Source: Mycteria americana (taxonomy: Eukaryota; Chordata; Aves; Ciconiiformes; Ciconiidae). From it: DNA of 64,000 nucleotides. Positions 50,084 through 64,000 of this stretch are shown piece by piece (the first letter of the stretch is position 1; each line of letters starts with the position of its first letter). The stretch is taken from assembly GCF_035582795.1 (NCBI RefSeq), contig NC_134365.1, positions 219,993,887 through 220,057,886 of the forward strand, in the 5' to 3' direction. The notes beneath the pieces are model-generated. The model did not search any database, was not told the origin of the DNA, and was given only the letters and a program-made list of their open reading frames with translations. A program made the position numbers and the translations under genes.

Positions 50084-53000
50084 CTGATGGGAAAGAAAAC
50101 AAGAAAAAAGCATTTAAGGTGAAATTATTCAGATGCTTAAGTAAATTTTAAAAAGCCACAGATTCCTTTTCTGAGAAGGTAAAGATTTAAAAAGCCTCCC
50201 TTGCTGACTTCTCCCAGGAATCCCCTCCACAGGATGTACTTAGGAACCCCCTGCAACTCCGGTCAGTCAGCCTTTAAAAAACTGATGTCAAAATTCAGCT
50301 AACGCATTACATTTTCTAAATTATTTTAGGTTTTTAAAAGATGTTTTATGACTCTCCCAGTGCTGCAACGTTCCTCTCACTGAGTGAAGCATGTTTTAAG
50401 CAGTATGCAGCATAATACCAGATCCTACCTTATCCCTTTGTATTCAGCCATTTGTGTTTGGTTAGCTCATTTCCAATTTAAGAAAGGTGTTCTCTTCTGA
50501 TTGTTACTTTGTAGTTGAAAGAGCACAAATCTCTTCACACACATAAGACATCTGCAAGCTCATTTACCAACACAGCAGAAGACGACTTAGAGAATACAAG
50601 TAATTCCTTTCCTTTCAACAACCTTCACGCACGCACCAGAGGCTCAAGTCAGTTACAGCATCATAGGTCACTACAGCCCTTGCACATATTATATTCCTAA
50701 TGTTTATTTCTCCTCTTTAACAAACAAAGCATTTTTCACAATTTTAAATACCTAGATATAGCAAAGAGCTTATAAGAAAGTAGCACAGCTTGTTTCTGTC
50801 TTAACTGCTGCATGAGGTCAGACAACCAAAACTTTATTCCCTAAAGTATTGAAACTGTTCGACAGTCTGCATTAAAGAATATAATTTTAAGCAAAGATTC
50901 CTCAAACATACACATAAGTGAAGCAGTTCCATAAACAGTTTTATTATTTGTACACTGCATTTCTTAGGATTGTCTTTTGACTCTTCCTTACCACCAGAAG
51001 TTATGAGGTCATTGTAGTCAATACAGTAACCTTAGTACAATCTGTTATTTATGTTTATGGGAACTGCACCGTGAAACGAGCTTTTGCCTTTTTAAGACCC
51101 GTATGTTCTGTAGCTCCTAATTAAGATGCTGAGCGTATTATCTGCACAAAACCCACATTACATCAGAAACCAAAGTCTCTCTCAAATATAAGATAACAAA
51201 TAAAAGGAGATCAATATCTACTAGAAACAATACACATTCTGGAGGGGCGATTACGCAAAGTGTATGTTATCATCAATCAGCCCCACAGTAGAGTACATTT
51301 GCGACTTTTAAGGAGAATTATATAGCGTCATTAAAGCTAAAGGTTAACAGGTCATGATCACAGCAGATCAAATATTAAGACGTCAGCTTCAAGTTTTATG
51401 CTACTTTCAAACTCACTAGGTCACTTCAAGTTGAGGAATACAAAAATCACCGTGAATAGTATATATCTAGCTCACCTTGCTTAATAGATCTATAAATCCA
51501 ACTAGTTCCCCATGCAAGAAAATAAAACCCTTCAAAGTGAACACATGCTACAAAAATTCCACGACGCATTATCCTAAGTGTAAAATACAAATCAAAAGGA
51601 ATTCATTTCAATATCTACAATTACACTACCCAAATAGAGGAGGATTTAGATTTCAAGGATACCTTTACAATTAACAGTATAAAACTCACTCAAGCTTGAC
51701 AATAAAAGCACCATTAGGAACACAAGCCATGTTTCACTAGAAGATAGTATTTCATTAAGTCACTAGTAATGGGAACCACGTATTCTATTATTAGACACAG
51801 AGCTCTTCGATATGTGCAGTATAGAAAAGAGGATAAACTGTTTTACAGTGCTCGGTACCATCTCCCACACACAGTTTCTTTTAAGTGGTAAAGATTAAGC
51901 TTCTCTGTTAATCACATCGGTCCTCCTCTTTTTTTTTTTTTTTTTTTTAATATTCACATTTCTGTCCTCTAACTTCCACTAATTAATCTTGAAGGACTCT
52001 AAACTACATATAACCTCGTGTCAGCTTTCATAACAATCACTTACATGAAAGTCTTGAAAAATGTCAGTGGATGTCTTTGTGTATGCACATTTATGACTCA
52101 GAGAAAAATATTACCAACTTTTATGTCGCTTCTTTGTGTGTTATCTTGCTTGCCATTAAGCCTGGTCACAAGCGATAAACTTAAGGAAGAACCACTACAA
52201 CATTTTATATAGTGCTTCACTGAGTATAATTGAATGCAACTTTAACTGCTGGCTCCCTATGTGAAATTCTTATTGCCTGCTCCTTAGAAAAGCACAACTG
52301 TAAGCTAAATCTCTCACTTTGGCATGCTGCAAAAAGTTAAGTCTGCCGTGTAAGGTTTCAGTTATACTTGCTCAAAAAATACATTTGAAAACTACTATTT
52401 TAGTATTTTTTTATAATCACGAAGCACTCAATAAAATGCAAAATGGCATCCGCCTGCCCATTCTACTCCAACATGTACCTTCCTTGTTTCCATTCTTGCT
52501 GATGTGTTTGGGGAAAAAAAAAAAAAATCATTTAGCTCCTTTAAAGCAGAACACAGATACTTAGTCTAAGATGACAAATTCAAAGGAATAAGTGTGATAT
52601 GTTTAGTGGAAAGAAGAAAAAAAACAAGTTACAGGTGTCTGTTGTGTAGTCACCAGAAGACATCATCTGAGAGAAGTTATCAAGTAGTAGGAAACTTGTT
52701 CTGAGCACACTCGGAAGCTGAGCTCTGGTCCTCCTCAGAGCAGTACACTTACACGCTGTAAGGAAAGCGTATACCTACCATGCTAGCAGGCAGTTATTAT
52801 GAACAAAACAGCTTCTGCTCTGTGAGGTTCAAAGTGCGCCCTTGTAAAAACACGTTGATATTTATGACTATGGAACATTACTTTTCAATAGTGTGTAGAC
52901 TTCTTAAAAACACAGCCCTAATACACCCTGAGTTTACAGTAGATATTCTATTCCTGTATATAAAGAGCACACTGCTCAGCCAGCATAGAGCAGTAATAAA

Positions 53001-53892
53001 TAACAGTGACTCACAAAGAAGATCTTAGTTCAGAGAACATTAACTCGATGCAGGAAAAAAACACAACATTTAGTAACTTATAACAGGTTAACCCCATTTG
53101 GAGTTGTCTCTGCACCTCGTGTTTCCACTGTACTCGAGGCTATTCTTGCTTCACTTAAGACATCTGACATGTCAGCAATAATAAAAGCCTGCGCTGGGGA
53201 AAAGCACAAGGACTAGTAGTGATAAAGGGAATAGCAAGCTAGCAGGCACGTGGAAATGCAGCTTTAGGATCTGTGACAATTGTGCCAAAGATGCTGAAAT
53301 TAAACAAGTCCCACTCTGAATTCAGAAGGTGGAGAACACTGCGTAAGAGTGATCCAAACTGCACACAAGACTGATTTTAACCAGATGGTCAGTATGTGCC
53401 TTTAAGATCTAAGATAACATAAAGAGGATTCTCGATCTTAAAAGCTTACGTTTATTTTGGAGGTTTTATGTTTTGCTTATTTAATCCTGAAGGACTGTGA
53501 CAAATGCAAAGTTTTTATTAATTTCTTTGAGTCACGTGTTCTGTTTTATAGGACTCTCTGGGATACAAGTCAGATGACCAGTGTTACCTAGCTGTACCAT
53601 ACTGCAGGAACAGAGGCAAATCTCTAATAAATTGCAAAATATACACATGCTTTACATTTTTAGACACATAGCTTACCTCCCCTTTCATGGCATGTTGTTT
53701 TGGACAAAAGTTGTATTCTTCTACTTGTGATACCACAATGACAGAAGGGTTTCTTCCATAACGAACTAGAACAGTATCATGCTTAGAGCCACAAAGCACA
53801 CACAAGGCTTCTACTAACATTAATAGGTTCAAGACCCAAGTTTTCCCAGTCTCACAAGAAGAGGTTTTGATTGATATTTCTCATGGGAGACA

Positions 53893-53914
53893 GTGTGTGT
53901 GTGTGTATATATAT
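53893..53914. repeat. TG/TA microsatellite
   Basis: A (GT)n run passes directly into (AT)n, followed by A-rich sequence. It is an ordinary dinucleotide repeat that is likely to vary in length between individuals. Confidence 0.9.
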
Positions 53915-55794
53915 AAAAATATAAAAATAAAATAGAAGCAGTTGCAAGGCACTTTTAATCATCTCTGAGTAATTAGAATAGAGATGGCAACTCATTTACC
54001 CTCCACCTTACGTCTCTGCCATCTCTCCTTCTTGGGGAGTTCCCAAGAATAAGCATCTCCTCTCCACTTGCAATCTTAATTTACAACAAGTCAACATCAG
54101 CTGCTTTATTTCAACCTATCCCCTATTAATCACTGCCACATTGCCTAAGCAGACATCAGCTGCTGGATAAAGAACTCTTCAGCTCAAACCTGGTCCAAGA
54201 AAAAACAGTATGGAAGTCAGAAGGGAGCACATTATTAACAGCTAGTCAAGAAACTCTCCTCTTCCATCGAAGGTACCTAATATTCAAATCAGACACTATT
54301 CTTAGCACTGAAATCTTGTGTTTAACACAACTGGATGCCACTAACCACTGAGCAGTTCTAAGAACAAAGAACTGTTGGGTTTTTGAAGTAGATAAGGCAA
54401 ATTAGTTTCAGTCTATTTACACATAAGGAGGTTTTGCTGATAGGCAATGAGTAAGCAAACAAGTATGAGCAGGTCAAGGCTTAGAGTACTGCTAATCTCC
54501 ATAACCAAATATATCTACTTGTAAGAAACTCAAGTCAGACCGACAAATCAAAGTACGTACTCAAGTATCAGAATACAGAATAGCGCAAGCCTAAGAGGAA
54601 GAATCTCTAATTTCCTTGTAAACCGCCCAGGCAAACAGGGGTGGAAAAGGAAGAAATCCCAGCGAAAAGGAGTGCCTAAGTGAAATGTCAACATTGGTGT
54701 TATTTTACACTGTAGACTCTACGTGAAAGTTTCTCGAGTACTAGGCCTCATTAAACCCTCCCAAAAGAGTTGTGAAAAGAAAAAAGCAAAGTGAAGGTTA
54801 CGTGCTTTGTTCACAGAAACTCTGAGGGGGAAAAGTAACCCCAAGTCATCCTTTTAAATAAAAAACAGGGCTGAAAGTCTACCTTTTCTCCAAGTTAAAA
54901 CTATAGAACCAGCACCCTACCATCAACAATGGAATTAAATTTTGAGTTCATCAAGGATCTCGCAACACTTCACAAATGCAAAGTTTTAAAATAGTCAGTT
55001 TGAACATCTGCTTAAGAAATACCATTCTGATGGGTACCAAGCTTACAGGTACCCAACTCCACCATCAACAGACTTTTAGGAAGCTGTTACATTGGAGCCA
55101 GTTTAATGAGATTTTTTTTTCTAACATGTTATTTAGTCAAGTAGCACACATCTTAGGCATAACAAGCACGCAGCTATACCTCAAACTGAAACGAAAAGCA
55201 TAATCTTTCTACAGTAAGTCACATTCGTAAGGTTACAAAGAATGCAGACACAGTACTAAATTGTCAAATCTGGTTTAAAAGTCTTTCTATTAAAAAAAAC
55301 AAAACAAAAGAAACTCAATAGATGCTTTTACAGTCAATATGGAAAACTAATGGTGGCTGGTTGCCATCATTTCCCCTCCAGCTGAATTATTAGGATGCAA
55401 ACAGCTAAACAGAAATATCAGAGTTAAACCAAGGCAAATTTAAATTTTCCGTTCAAGATGTGTTCTTGAATATGTCTAAAAACATTTGTGGTCTGGGAGC
55501 AGTATAGGATGAGCAGACAGGGGTTTCAATGACCGCCTTTGCCAGCTGAACCTGTCCAGGGGCCTGAAGACTTTTCTATGGGCTCTACGTCGTCTCTGCA
55601 GCAATTCAATCCAAAAGCTGCAGCGTGCCGCATGAGACCACCAGCCACTGCTCCGTGTTGCTGAAACTAACTGTTCATCCAGACACGAGCAGATCATCTT
55701 ATAATATTAAAGCTACAGGCACAAAGAAGTCTAGTGTATTGTCTCTAAGGCAAGTTCAAACCACCCTGTATCTCAGCTACAGTAACACTTCCCT

Positions 55795-55880
55795 CTAAAT
55801 AAACTTCACCCCTCCTTGGGGTAGGAAGACTGGCTAAATTACTTTCCAGTCTTGATTTCAGCCTTACTTTCTATGATTCA
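55795..55880 (+). mobile_element. Decayed CR1 3' tail
   Basis: GGCTAAATTACTTTCCAGTC and then TTTCTATGATTC resemble the last part of a CR1 element ('CTAGATGACCTTCCA...ATTCTATGATTC'). It is short and diverged, so the call is moderate. The duplication at 55875 begins within its last few bases. Confidence 0.55.
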
Positions 55881-55972
55881 AGGCATAATGAAGGAGACTA
55901 TGCTTATGTGCTGCTAAAAGTAAGATTCAAGGCATAATGAAGGAGACTATCCTTATGTGCTGCTAAAAGTAA
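55875..55972. repeat. 49-bp tandem duplication
   Basis: Two copies of a 49-bp unit, 55875-55923 and 55924-55972, each start GATTCAAGGCATAATG and end CTAAAAGTAA. They differ at a single base (TATGCTTATG against TATCCTTATG), so the duplication is recent compared with the decayed CR1 beside it. Confidence 0.95.
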
Positions 55973-58900
55973 GTCTGAGAAATTTCAGGGGTAGATGGTA
56001 GAGAAAAGCCTCTTGCAAGGATTTTTTTTTTTTTTCCCATATTTACACTTTAAGGTGAGATGCCTACAGTTTGAATCAATCAGGTTTGGTGGTTTATTTC
56101 CTTATAAAAAGTATTAGTTACTTCCTAATAAAAGCAAGGGTTTTAACCCATCTCTTACTGACTTTTGAATATATGGACTAAACCACTGTTTTTGATAAGA
56201 CAACATGGGCAGGAAGTTTGCTACTACAGTGTCTCCAACCGAAACTGCTCACTAATCCTGATGTATTTAAAAATCAGAAAACTGACTGCAGAAAAAAGGT
56301 CTTTTAAAGATTGCTTATGTTGCCCACAGATAATTGATTCTGGAAAACTAGAGGTCTATTTCAAAGCTGAAAATGTGGAATTAGCCTAATTTCAGCGTTT
56401 TAGGCATTAGGACCACCCTTCTTACAACTCATAAATAAAGTGTCCTAATGATTCTACTCGAACCACTAAGAACTTCTCTTCACTGTCCTACCTTTTTCAG
56501 CTGGCCTTAGACAATTACTTACCAGCCATCAATATCTCATTTAATTTTATATCCTCAGCTAATCTTTAGCTGTTTTACATAGTAACTTCAGTGTTGGATG
56601 AACATGCAGCAAATCACCACAGGACTCTTGGTTCAGTCAGATGGTAACTGTTAGGAAAAGCTGAAAGAATCTTTATTCCATACATTTATTTCAGACCTCA
56701 AGTATCTCTTATGAATTCAAGTCCAAATACATTTACTGTTGTTTTCTGTGATTTATGAACTCCTCTGTATCCAAAAAAATCACATATGTACCAATATATT
56801 GGTGGCCAATTTTTATTGTCTATAACCGCCTGTCTTTAATACAAACTATTTTTAAAGCTTAAGGAATTGCTTCATTTTTAACTGCTTTCACCTGCTTCTA
56901 CTTTGGTATTACACCATATGTTTTAGATCTTTTATTCTCTCTTCTGTTCAGACTTCTGCCATATCCCAGATTATATTAAAGTCTCAAAGTTTAATCTCTA
57001 CTTCAGAAAGATCTTTAGGGAAGAAGTCAGTAAAATAATTATTTTTACACATCACATCTAACTGTTTTCCACAGGCTGAAGTGTGACACAGTTTAAATAG
57101 TATATTACATACCATTTGGCAGATGTAGGTAAAATTCCAAATCTAGTTTGGAATTGTGTTAGATAGTCTTAATTTTCAAAGTGATGCAAAAGTTCAAGGA
57201 CCACCAATATTTGTAGCTTTGCAAGCTAAATTAACAACAAGGACATTTATGTTTTAAGAACACTTAATTATCCAGTAGCTGACTGAAGATCAGTCTACTG
57301 ACTAAACGAAGCCGATAGCACTGTATTTTCACATCATGTCTGCAGTACCTTTGATACTTCCTGCCCAACTGCATCCACCAAGTTTGTCAGATAACAAACT
57401 TGACATGGCTTTTTCCTTCACTTCTTATTTTCAAGGACAGTAAGCAGAATGGCTGCAGGGAGAAGACTGTAGAGCAGACTTGGCAGAATGCAGCTGAAAC
57501 CCAATTATTCACTATTATACAGATAAAGAACCGATGTAACTTCTGTGACTGTAGCAGTCACTGGTGTGATAGCAGAGAGTCATCCATCAGATCGAGGGAA
57601 CAACTGTGCCTCACACAGCACTACCAAAAAATAGGGCAGTTTAGAAAATTATGAATTTCAAGCTTAAACCCATGGATAGGACACCCTACACAAGGACAGA
57701 ACTAAATAGCCCAATCCAGATAAGATAATGACCTGAAAAAGTCACAAATTGTTGCTTGATATGACTGAAGTATGAGGGGTGTACAAGAACAAGGTTTAAA
57801 TATTTACTGAAGTTTGAGTTATTTCAACCTCACCCCCTTTTGGGAGGCTGCGAGGGGGGCAGGCAGGGGAGGAAGGAGCTAGTGTTTTCCCTCCAACCTA
57901 ACCTCATCCTGTTTGCTCATTGTAAAGGAATGTTGTATCCAGAGGAGAAAGCTTACGCTATTTAAAAGTGCTGGGACTTTTCTTCAACCAGAATAAAGCA
58001 AACCTTGAAAGCCTTTTAAGCGAGAAGGACTACCATTGTCCAACCAGCTCACTTGAAATCACTATTCCCCAGGACACTTTGAATCAAGTATTAGGAAGAG
58101 TAGGCTGCTAAAGAGCCACAGGCACCAAAATACCCAGCACTTCCAACCTCTTAGCAGTCCACCAGAAGACCAAGGCACAAGAAGCTTTGACTGCACAGCT
58201 TCAAAACCTGTTTCCTTCTCAGATAAGCCGTACCACAGTTCTATCAGCTTCAGAGCAGAGACTGGCACAGATCTTAAGTAGCAGACCCAAGCAGCTGAGT
58301 GCTTGTTGGAAGGAACACAACTAAAATGCAACAGTATGAAACTGCCTTCACCACCAGACTTCTCAATTATAGAGATGCAACACAGAGCACTTCAGATCCT
58401 TTTCAGATCAAGCTACCAGTTGATGGTGGAGGCCACAAACTGACCTTAGGGTGACTACTAGTCTACCAGGAACAGCTAAGTAGTCTGCCAACAATCAGCA
58501 TGATTGGAAAAGTTTTAAACAAGAAAGTAATATTCCCACCTGGTGAGCAACACTGAAATCAAATGAAAAGGCAGAAAAAAAAAGGATTACAAGTGTGCAC
58601 TTTGCTTTGTTAGATATGAGATTAAGACATGAATATGATTCACAAATCACAAGTGAATTCAGATTGATTATTATATGGTTTTTAGTTTCTACTTGAGAGA
58701 AAAAGCTACACTTGTAAAACAAACTTGATGACAAAAATACAGACTGCCAAGGGAAAAAAGCATATCCTCATTCGAGCTTTACACAATACAAAGATAATTA
58801 GTTTACTGGGAAAGGAAAACATATTGGCAGTTTAACTTTATGAAATGTATTTTCAAAATGCCTATCTGAATAGCTCAACAAGAAGATAATCAAAAACAGA

Positions 58901-61900
58901 AGCACTGCCATCTTTCTATTAAGAAGTGTAACTGCTGTGACCTTGCTCTTGGAGAATGCACAATAGCTTCAATATGTACAGGCTGTATACAGGAAAAGAA
59001 AGCAAAGACTCAGATTATGAAAGTCAGGCAGTGCTTGATAAGACAGTCACCAATTTATACAAGAGGGTATCATTCTACTAGTTCAGCAAATAATGCTTTC
59101 AAACGCCTCAAACACAGCTAGCAATCCACGGAACAAGCGACACTGATGGCTTTTTGCGGATTGTGCATTTCCGTGACATATTTCAGCTTGAATTCAAGGC
59201 TTGCTACATACACACTGTGATGGATATCACAACGCAAGGACTATCTGTAAGGACAGAGCAGACAACCTCGCTATCAGAACTTTAAATCTCCCTGCCACTG
59301 AAGGATCATTTTTAACTAGAGGACACTTTATACAGGTCAAGTCCCTGCTTATTGAAAAATGAAGTAATGTTTTGAAAAATAATCTCATCAGGAGTATAAT
59401 GTTCCAATGGGAGTAAATTAAGACTAGTGTGTCTTCACAGAAACATTTCTCAGCTGTAGATGTCTGGGGTCAGTGGTCTCATCTACTGCAGTAAACAAAA
59501 TCTGCTTTCTCAGACTGGCCAGGAGCATGTAAAAGATTCTAGTTCCCAGAAATAGTATTAACAGTATCTAAATTCATTAAAGAACACCTGATCTAATTCT
59601 TAATCTATGCACAGTAATATTTGCTGACCCAATGCAGGCAAAAGCACTATTTTGGTGATCAAGAATAAAATAACCCTGGATTCTAGCTAAATATCCTCAA
59701 GAATGTGAAACACAAAAATACAGTTCAAGATAAGTTCATGGCAAAAAGCATTCTTTGAGCAATATAGTTGAACACTTAACACACACTCAATCTACCACAA
59801 AGAATCAACTTTGCTTTGACAGCTATTAGATTTCTCAACAAACCATCTCCCTCCATCTGATTTAAGTTTGCCAAGAGTTCTTCCCAAAGCTGCCATTTTA
59901 TTATCTCAGCTGAAGTACCAAATATGATTAAAGACTTCTCGATTGAGTTGGAAGATGTTAATGTCAGTGAAAACTTATTCTTCACTTGCTTGTGTCACGA
60001 TTTTTCAAAATGTTTTGTTGCAAGTGGCTTATCTGTTACCAGGCACAAAGCAATAATCTTCAGTTGTAGTAAAGTCTACTACAGCTGAAACTCTGATTTT
60101 CCCCTTCTTCGAAACAGGAGCAAGACCACAGTAGTGAGGACCACAGACTATGCTCATTCAACAAGTGGTTTCCAAATGCTCCAAAATTATCTATATGCCT
60201 GCTCAGCAACACTTACCTCCATTTATTTGCAAATCCAGCTTGTCACACTTAAACGAATTGAAAGACAACACATTGAGAAAGGTAATTTGGAAGCAGTCTT
60301 GTAGAACTGGCTTTGATACAACCTTTACTTTACTCACATGCCTGAGAAGTAAAACTTCTCATATCAGAACTTATGCTGTCAGTAACTCATATTGCATGAC
60401 TTAACACTGTGTGAACCACACACAATATAATGGAAGTTTTCTTTATCAGTGCAAATGAGTATGTCTAAAAATACAACACTAACATTTCAAATTAACTGCT
60501 TGAACATGTGCAGATTAAAAGTACATCCGGCCCGACTTATTCTTAACTTCTCTACTTCTCTGAAATGTGGCTCCCTAAACTAATTAAAAGCATCCCAAAC
60601 TGGGGTAAACCAACCTGCTGGTTTGAAATCAACAAGCCATGCAGATACGTTAGTGTTCACCACACACAGCGCTGCAGCCCTTTGGCCCTGCACTTGCATG
60701 TTGGCTTTAGCTGTACAGAAGCTGTATTAGGATAAACTCACTCATGGCTTTACATCCTTAAGGAATCCAGAAGTATTCTGAAGATCCAACAAAGGCAGCT
60801 GTGTTTCATGCTTGATAAGCTCTTCAGTTGCTACAAGACTGCCTTATCCCAGTGAAAGATGACCTGTTTTTTGTTATTCATACCTTTGCACTTCCCATAT
60901 GGGCTACAGCAATGAAATTAAACTGGCCTTCAAGTTTTCGGCAGCAAGAGGTCGGATGCACTCAGACTTTGTTCCATATCAAGTCTGATGCCAGAAGATC
61001 TTCACAACCCTGGATCAAAACAGCTACTTCTAGAACCCTCACCCAAATTAAACACCAAGACAAAAATTGACTAATAATTACAATCTTCTGGCATGCTTGA
61101 AGTTCTCAATAATGATGAAGCTGAGCTCCAGAAAAAAAGATGATTTTGAGGTATAACTCCACATCACAGAAATAGTTTCCAGAAAATTACTTCAGGATCA
61201 GACCTATCACTTTTAGGTGCAAACACAGCATACAATTTTGATCCTGTCTTCTGTGAGGACACAGTAGTGTAACAGACAGACACTTCCTACGTTTAGTGAC
61301 AACAGAAGGTGTTCAGACAGGGCAAGAAGTAGTATAATTTAGAAAGCCATGGCAGCATGCTCAATTTCACTCCTCCTTATGCCATTTCATACAACTGTTT
61401 GGTTCCTGAGGTACATAAAAGTCATAAAACATAACTGCAAAGATGCCAGATGCCTTTGGATGCAGACGCCCAAGACTCCATCACAGCTGTTTGTGTATCC
61501 TTCAGCCTGCTGGTGTCTGTATTTGTCAAGCAGAGTGGAGGAATAGACCTTAAATCTTTCTATAAACTATAAAATGCCAAGGAAACCTTTACAGTAGTTT
61601 ACTGTTATCTCAGATCAGGTAATACCAAATATTCCTGCAAAAAATACACCAGACTAGATCAGGCTTCTTCCATGACTGTCTAGGGCCTGTTTGGGGTTTT
61701 TTTAATTTTATTTTTAAACTTTATATATATTTTTGACCTCTATAACATCAAGTGGCAACAAGTTCAATATTTCAACACCAGAAAAATAATAGCACTTCTT
61801 CGAGATCAGACAACTCTTAAAGTCCTGTATGTGCTCCAGTAGCCATGCTTGAAAACTACGATGTTCTTTTTGCCTTTTAAATACAAAGCCTTTCTAGATC

Positions 61901-64000
61901 ATGTATTCTACCCCTTCATTTTTCCCCCCCTAACCTGAAATATGACTTTGAGGTGGTTACCTTCTTACTACTGCTAGTTTTCTAATCCTCCCTTAACACA
62001 GTTTGCTGGGAGGAAGGTGTAGCATGAGCCAGAACAGACTGCATGTACTATTTGGTTTCTCTTTACTATTACTACAGAGAAACAATGTTAGCAAAACTAT
62101 TTCTTGAAACCATTCTTGTTTCCAAATTACCTAGCAGGTAAGTAAGAGTTCTTGAAAATCTTTTAAAAGACACAGTATGAAGGAAAATGCAAAAATACAA
62201 CAGAAGTAATTTCTCTGAATGTGCATTTCGTTTGTCCAGACACATGTAGGGTACCAGAAAGGTGATTAAACTCCAAAGAACATTATTTTTCTTAGGGGAG
62301 TATACATATTTCCAAGCTGTCTAATGTAATTTGATTAAACGAGTATTCTGTTCTTAAATATTCAACTGGCAGGTTGCAGAAGTGTCATGTGACGTTTCAA
62401 TTAAAAAAAGTAGCAACCGAGCATAGCTTTGAGTCAACAGAGATGCCAAAAGACTCCCAAACAGATGGCATAAGTGTGCTTTACTGTACTCACTTCAAAA
62501 CGAACAAGGAGACTGACGTGGTTTAAAAAGATTCAGGAGCTTCCAGCCAGAAAAATGCAGGCATTTACTTTGCGAGATGTTTAACTTGTATCGGCATTCA
62601 AAGAAGAGAACTGAAGTGAAGACTATCTAAAAAATATGATGACAATAGCAGCAACACCAACACAGACAATTTCACAAGGTATGTCTCACTCCTGACATAA
62701 CAATCCTTGTTTTGCTCTAAGCTGGAAGCTGTTCTTTATTTAAAAATCTGGGAGCAGACTAACAGAAGCATTAAATGCAGGGCTTGACAGACAGTGTCAG
62801 AACATATCATAAATAGTTTAATCTCAGCTTTCTTACTATGTTTATGAGAATGCGATGAAGTGCTAGGTTTCAGTTCCGCAAGAACAGTGCCAAGGAATTT
62901 AGGTGGTTTATTCAGCAAACATGTTTGTTTGTCACTGGAGAGAGGAACATGCTGCTGTTCTAAGTAGCTTAAATTTGGGAGTTATATATCCATCATTGGC
63001 TTTGAAATCTTTCAGACTCCAGAACTTTCGAGGAATGGTACTCTTTCTTCCTACATATTTGACGCACTCTGGAGATGTTGAAATGGACCACTGAAGAAGT
63101 GCCTTAATGAGAAGTGCCTTCACCGTATTTAGTGAAAATTATATTCTTGCCTTAGCTTTGTGGTTCAGAAAGTCATAAGAGTAGATTTATGGGAGAAAAC
63201 TTACAGGCTTTTAGTAGTACCAAAACGATTTTATGGAACACAAGAAGGGAACAATTACCGAATAGGTTATAAACACTAATATCTCTACAAAGCTGACCGT
63301 ATATTGTTACCTTCAGTAACGTGGCCAGATAAGTGCTCTGTTTTCACCACAGCCTCCTACTTCTTTTGTACACTCTTAAGCTCCCATGTAACAGTAATTG
63401 CAGCAGACAAAATTGAATACTTCTACAAGAACCTTGAGATTTAAGTGACCTGGATCATGCAAGTAAACAAATCTGAAGTAGATAAAGTATTTCCCAAATG
63501 TAACTTACATTCTGAAAGCTCTCAAAATATTTAACCAGCTTATTATAAAGGGCTTTAAAAAGCTGGTAAAGAAACTTGAAAGTGAAGTAACACATTTATA
63601 CAGTATAACATTAAAAACAAACACATGTACTCATGAAATTGCTCTCAAGTGAAAACATCAGCTATTCCCCCCATGCATGATTTTTAGAAGCTATTAATAT
63701 GGATCTCAGGGCAACCCTACAGTCCAAAAAAAAGTACAAAGCCAAGTAAAATGTTTAACCTAGTCAATAATCGTGATGCTATGTGTTGTAATAAAGATTG
63801 AGTATAGAGAAAACCTCACTGTAATTACTCAACAGTTTATGTTGGAGTTTGAAAGTTGCTAAAGGACAGGTGAAAGAAATTGAATAATGCATGTTAATTG
63901 CTATGTTCAATTCAGATAGGAGCAGGTGAAGCACACGAGCTATTAGTTTAGAAAGAAAACTGCAGGTTAAGACATTTGAGGTTTTCTATAGCAACCAAAG

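Larger units (their letters stand above)
50084..64000 (-). other. UVRAG: UVRAG intron, continuing beyond the window
   Basis: At least 13.9 kb of AT-rich intron. I looked on the minus strand for the expected preceding peptide and did not find it. Contents are a T20 run at 51929-51948, a TG/TA microsatellite at 53893-53914, an old CR1 tail near 55.8 kb next to a 49-bp tandem duplication, and a small open frame at 53584-53832 that ends near a donor-like GTAAGC. Nothing else can be supported. Confidence 0.75.

Noticed and set aside
55476-55697. Arg-rich 73-codon minus-strand frame
   Set aside because: It does not match the missing upstream UVRAG exon and has no good acceptor and donor pair.
60150-60404. 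Donor-like GTAAGT on the minus strand near 60.2 kb as a possible UVRAG exon end
   Set aside because: The upstream peptide does not resemble UVRAG and the phase is not supported.
63490-63570. Open minus-strand stretch before a GTAAGT near 63.5 kb
   Set aside because: It does not match the UVRAG segment expected before FPLYP, so chance is more likely.

Overview
The window looks like avian nuclear DNA. It contains CR1-type LINE sequence at several places, one with a long open reverse transcriptase frame, and a solo LTR of a kind I recognise from bird endogenous retroviruses. The only host gene I can support is the 3' part of UVRAG, on the minus strand. It was identified by reading three spliced exons whose joined translation matches the C-terminal part of vertebrate UVRAG as I remember it. 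No search was run, and the species was not determined.

Layout. Positions 1 to about 14.6 kb lie downstream of UVRAG. To about 12.5 kb this stretch is richer in G and C, with two decayed CR1 pieces (about 5.5 and 8.6 kb), a 21-bp tandem duplication and no coding gene I recognise. About 14.64-17.58 kb is the probable UVRAG 3' untranslated region. The terminal coding exon is at 17579-18281. The last intron (18282-31959) holds a 2.1-kb sense-oriented CR1 with a 685-codon open frame and a run of G tracts. The penultimate exon is at 31960-32051. The next intron (32052-50004) contains a CR1 3' end near 40.2 kb and, at about 47.4-49.4 kb, an old CR1-like LINE split by a solo LTR. The third exon is at 50005-50083. 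From 50084 to 64000 is intron, with a 49-bp tandem duplication next to a CR1 tail. I found no further exon there, so the preceding UVRAG exon probably lies beyond position 64000.

How it fits together. UVRAG is a subunit of the Beclin 1/VPS34 class III PI3-kinase complex II, acting in autophagosome maturation and endosomal traffic. The window encodes about its last 290 residues. The exon phases are notable: skipping the 92-nt penultimate exon would place a stop codon exactly at the junction with the last exon, while skipping the 79-nt exon would give an early stop in the penultimate exon. I saw no system that is clearly new. The most interesting items are the intact CR1 reverse transcriptase frame, the nested LTR with an ordered promoter, and the splicing logic.
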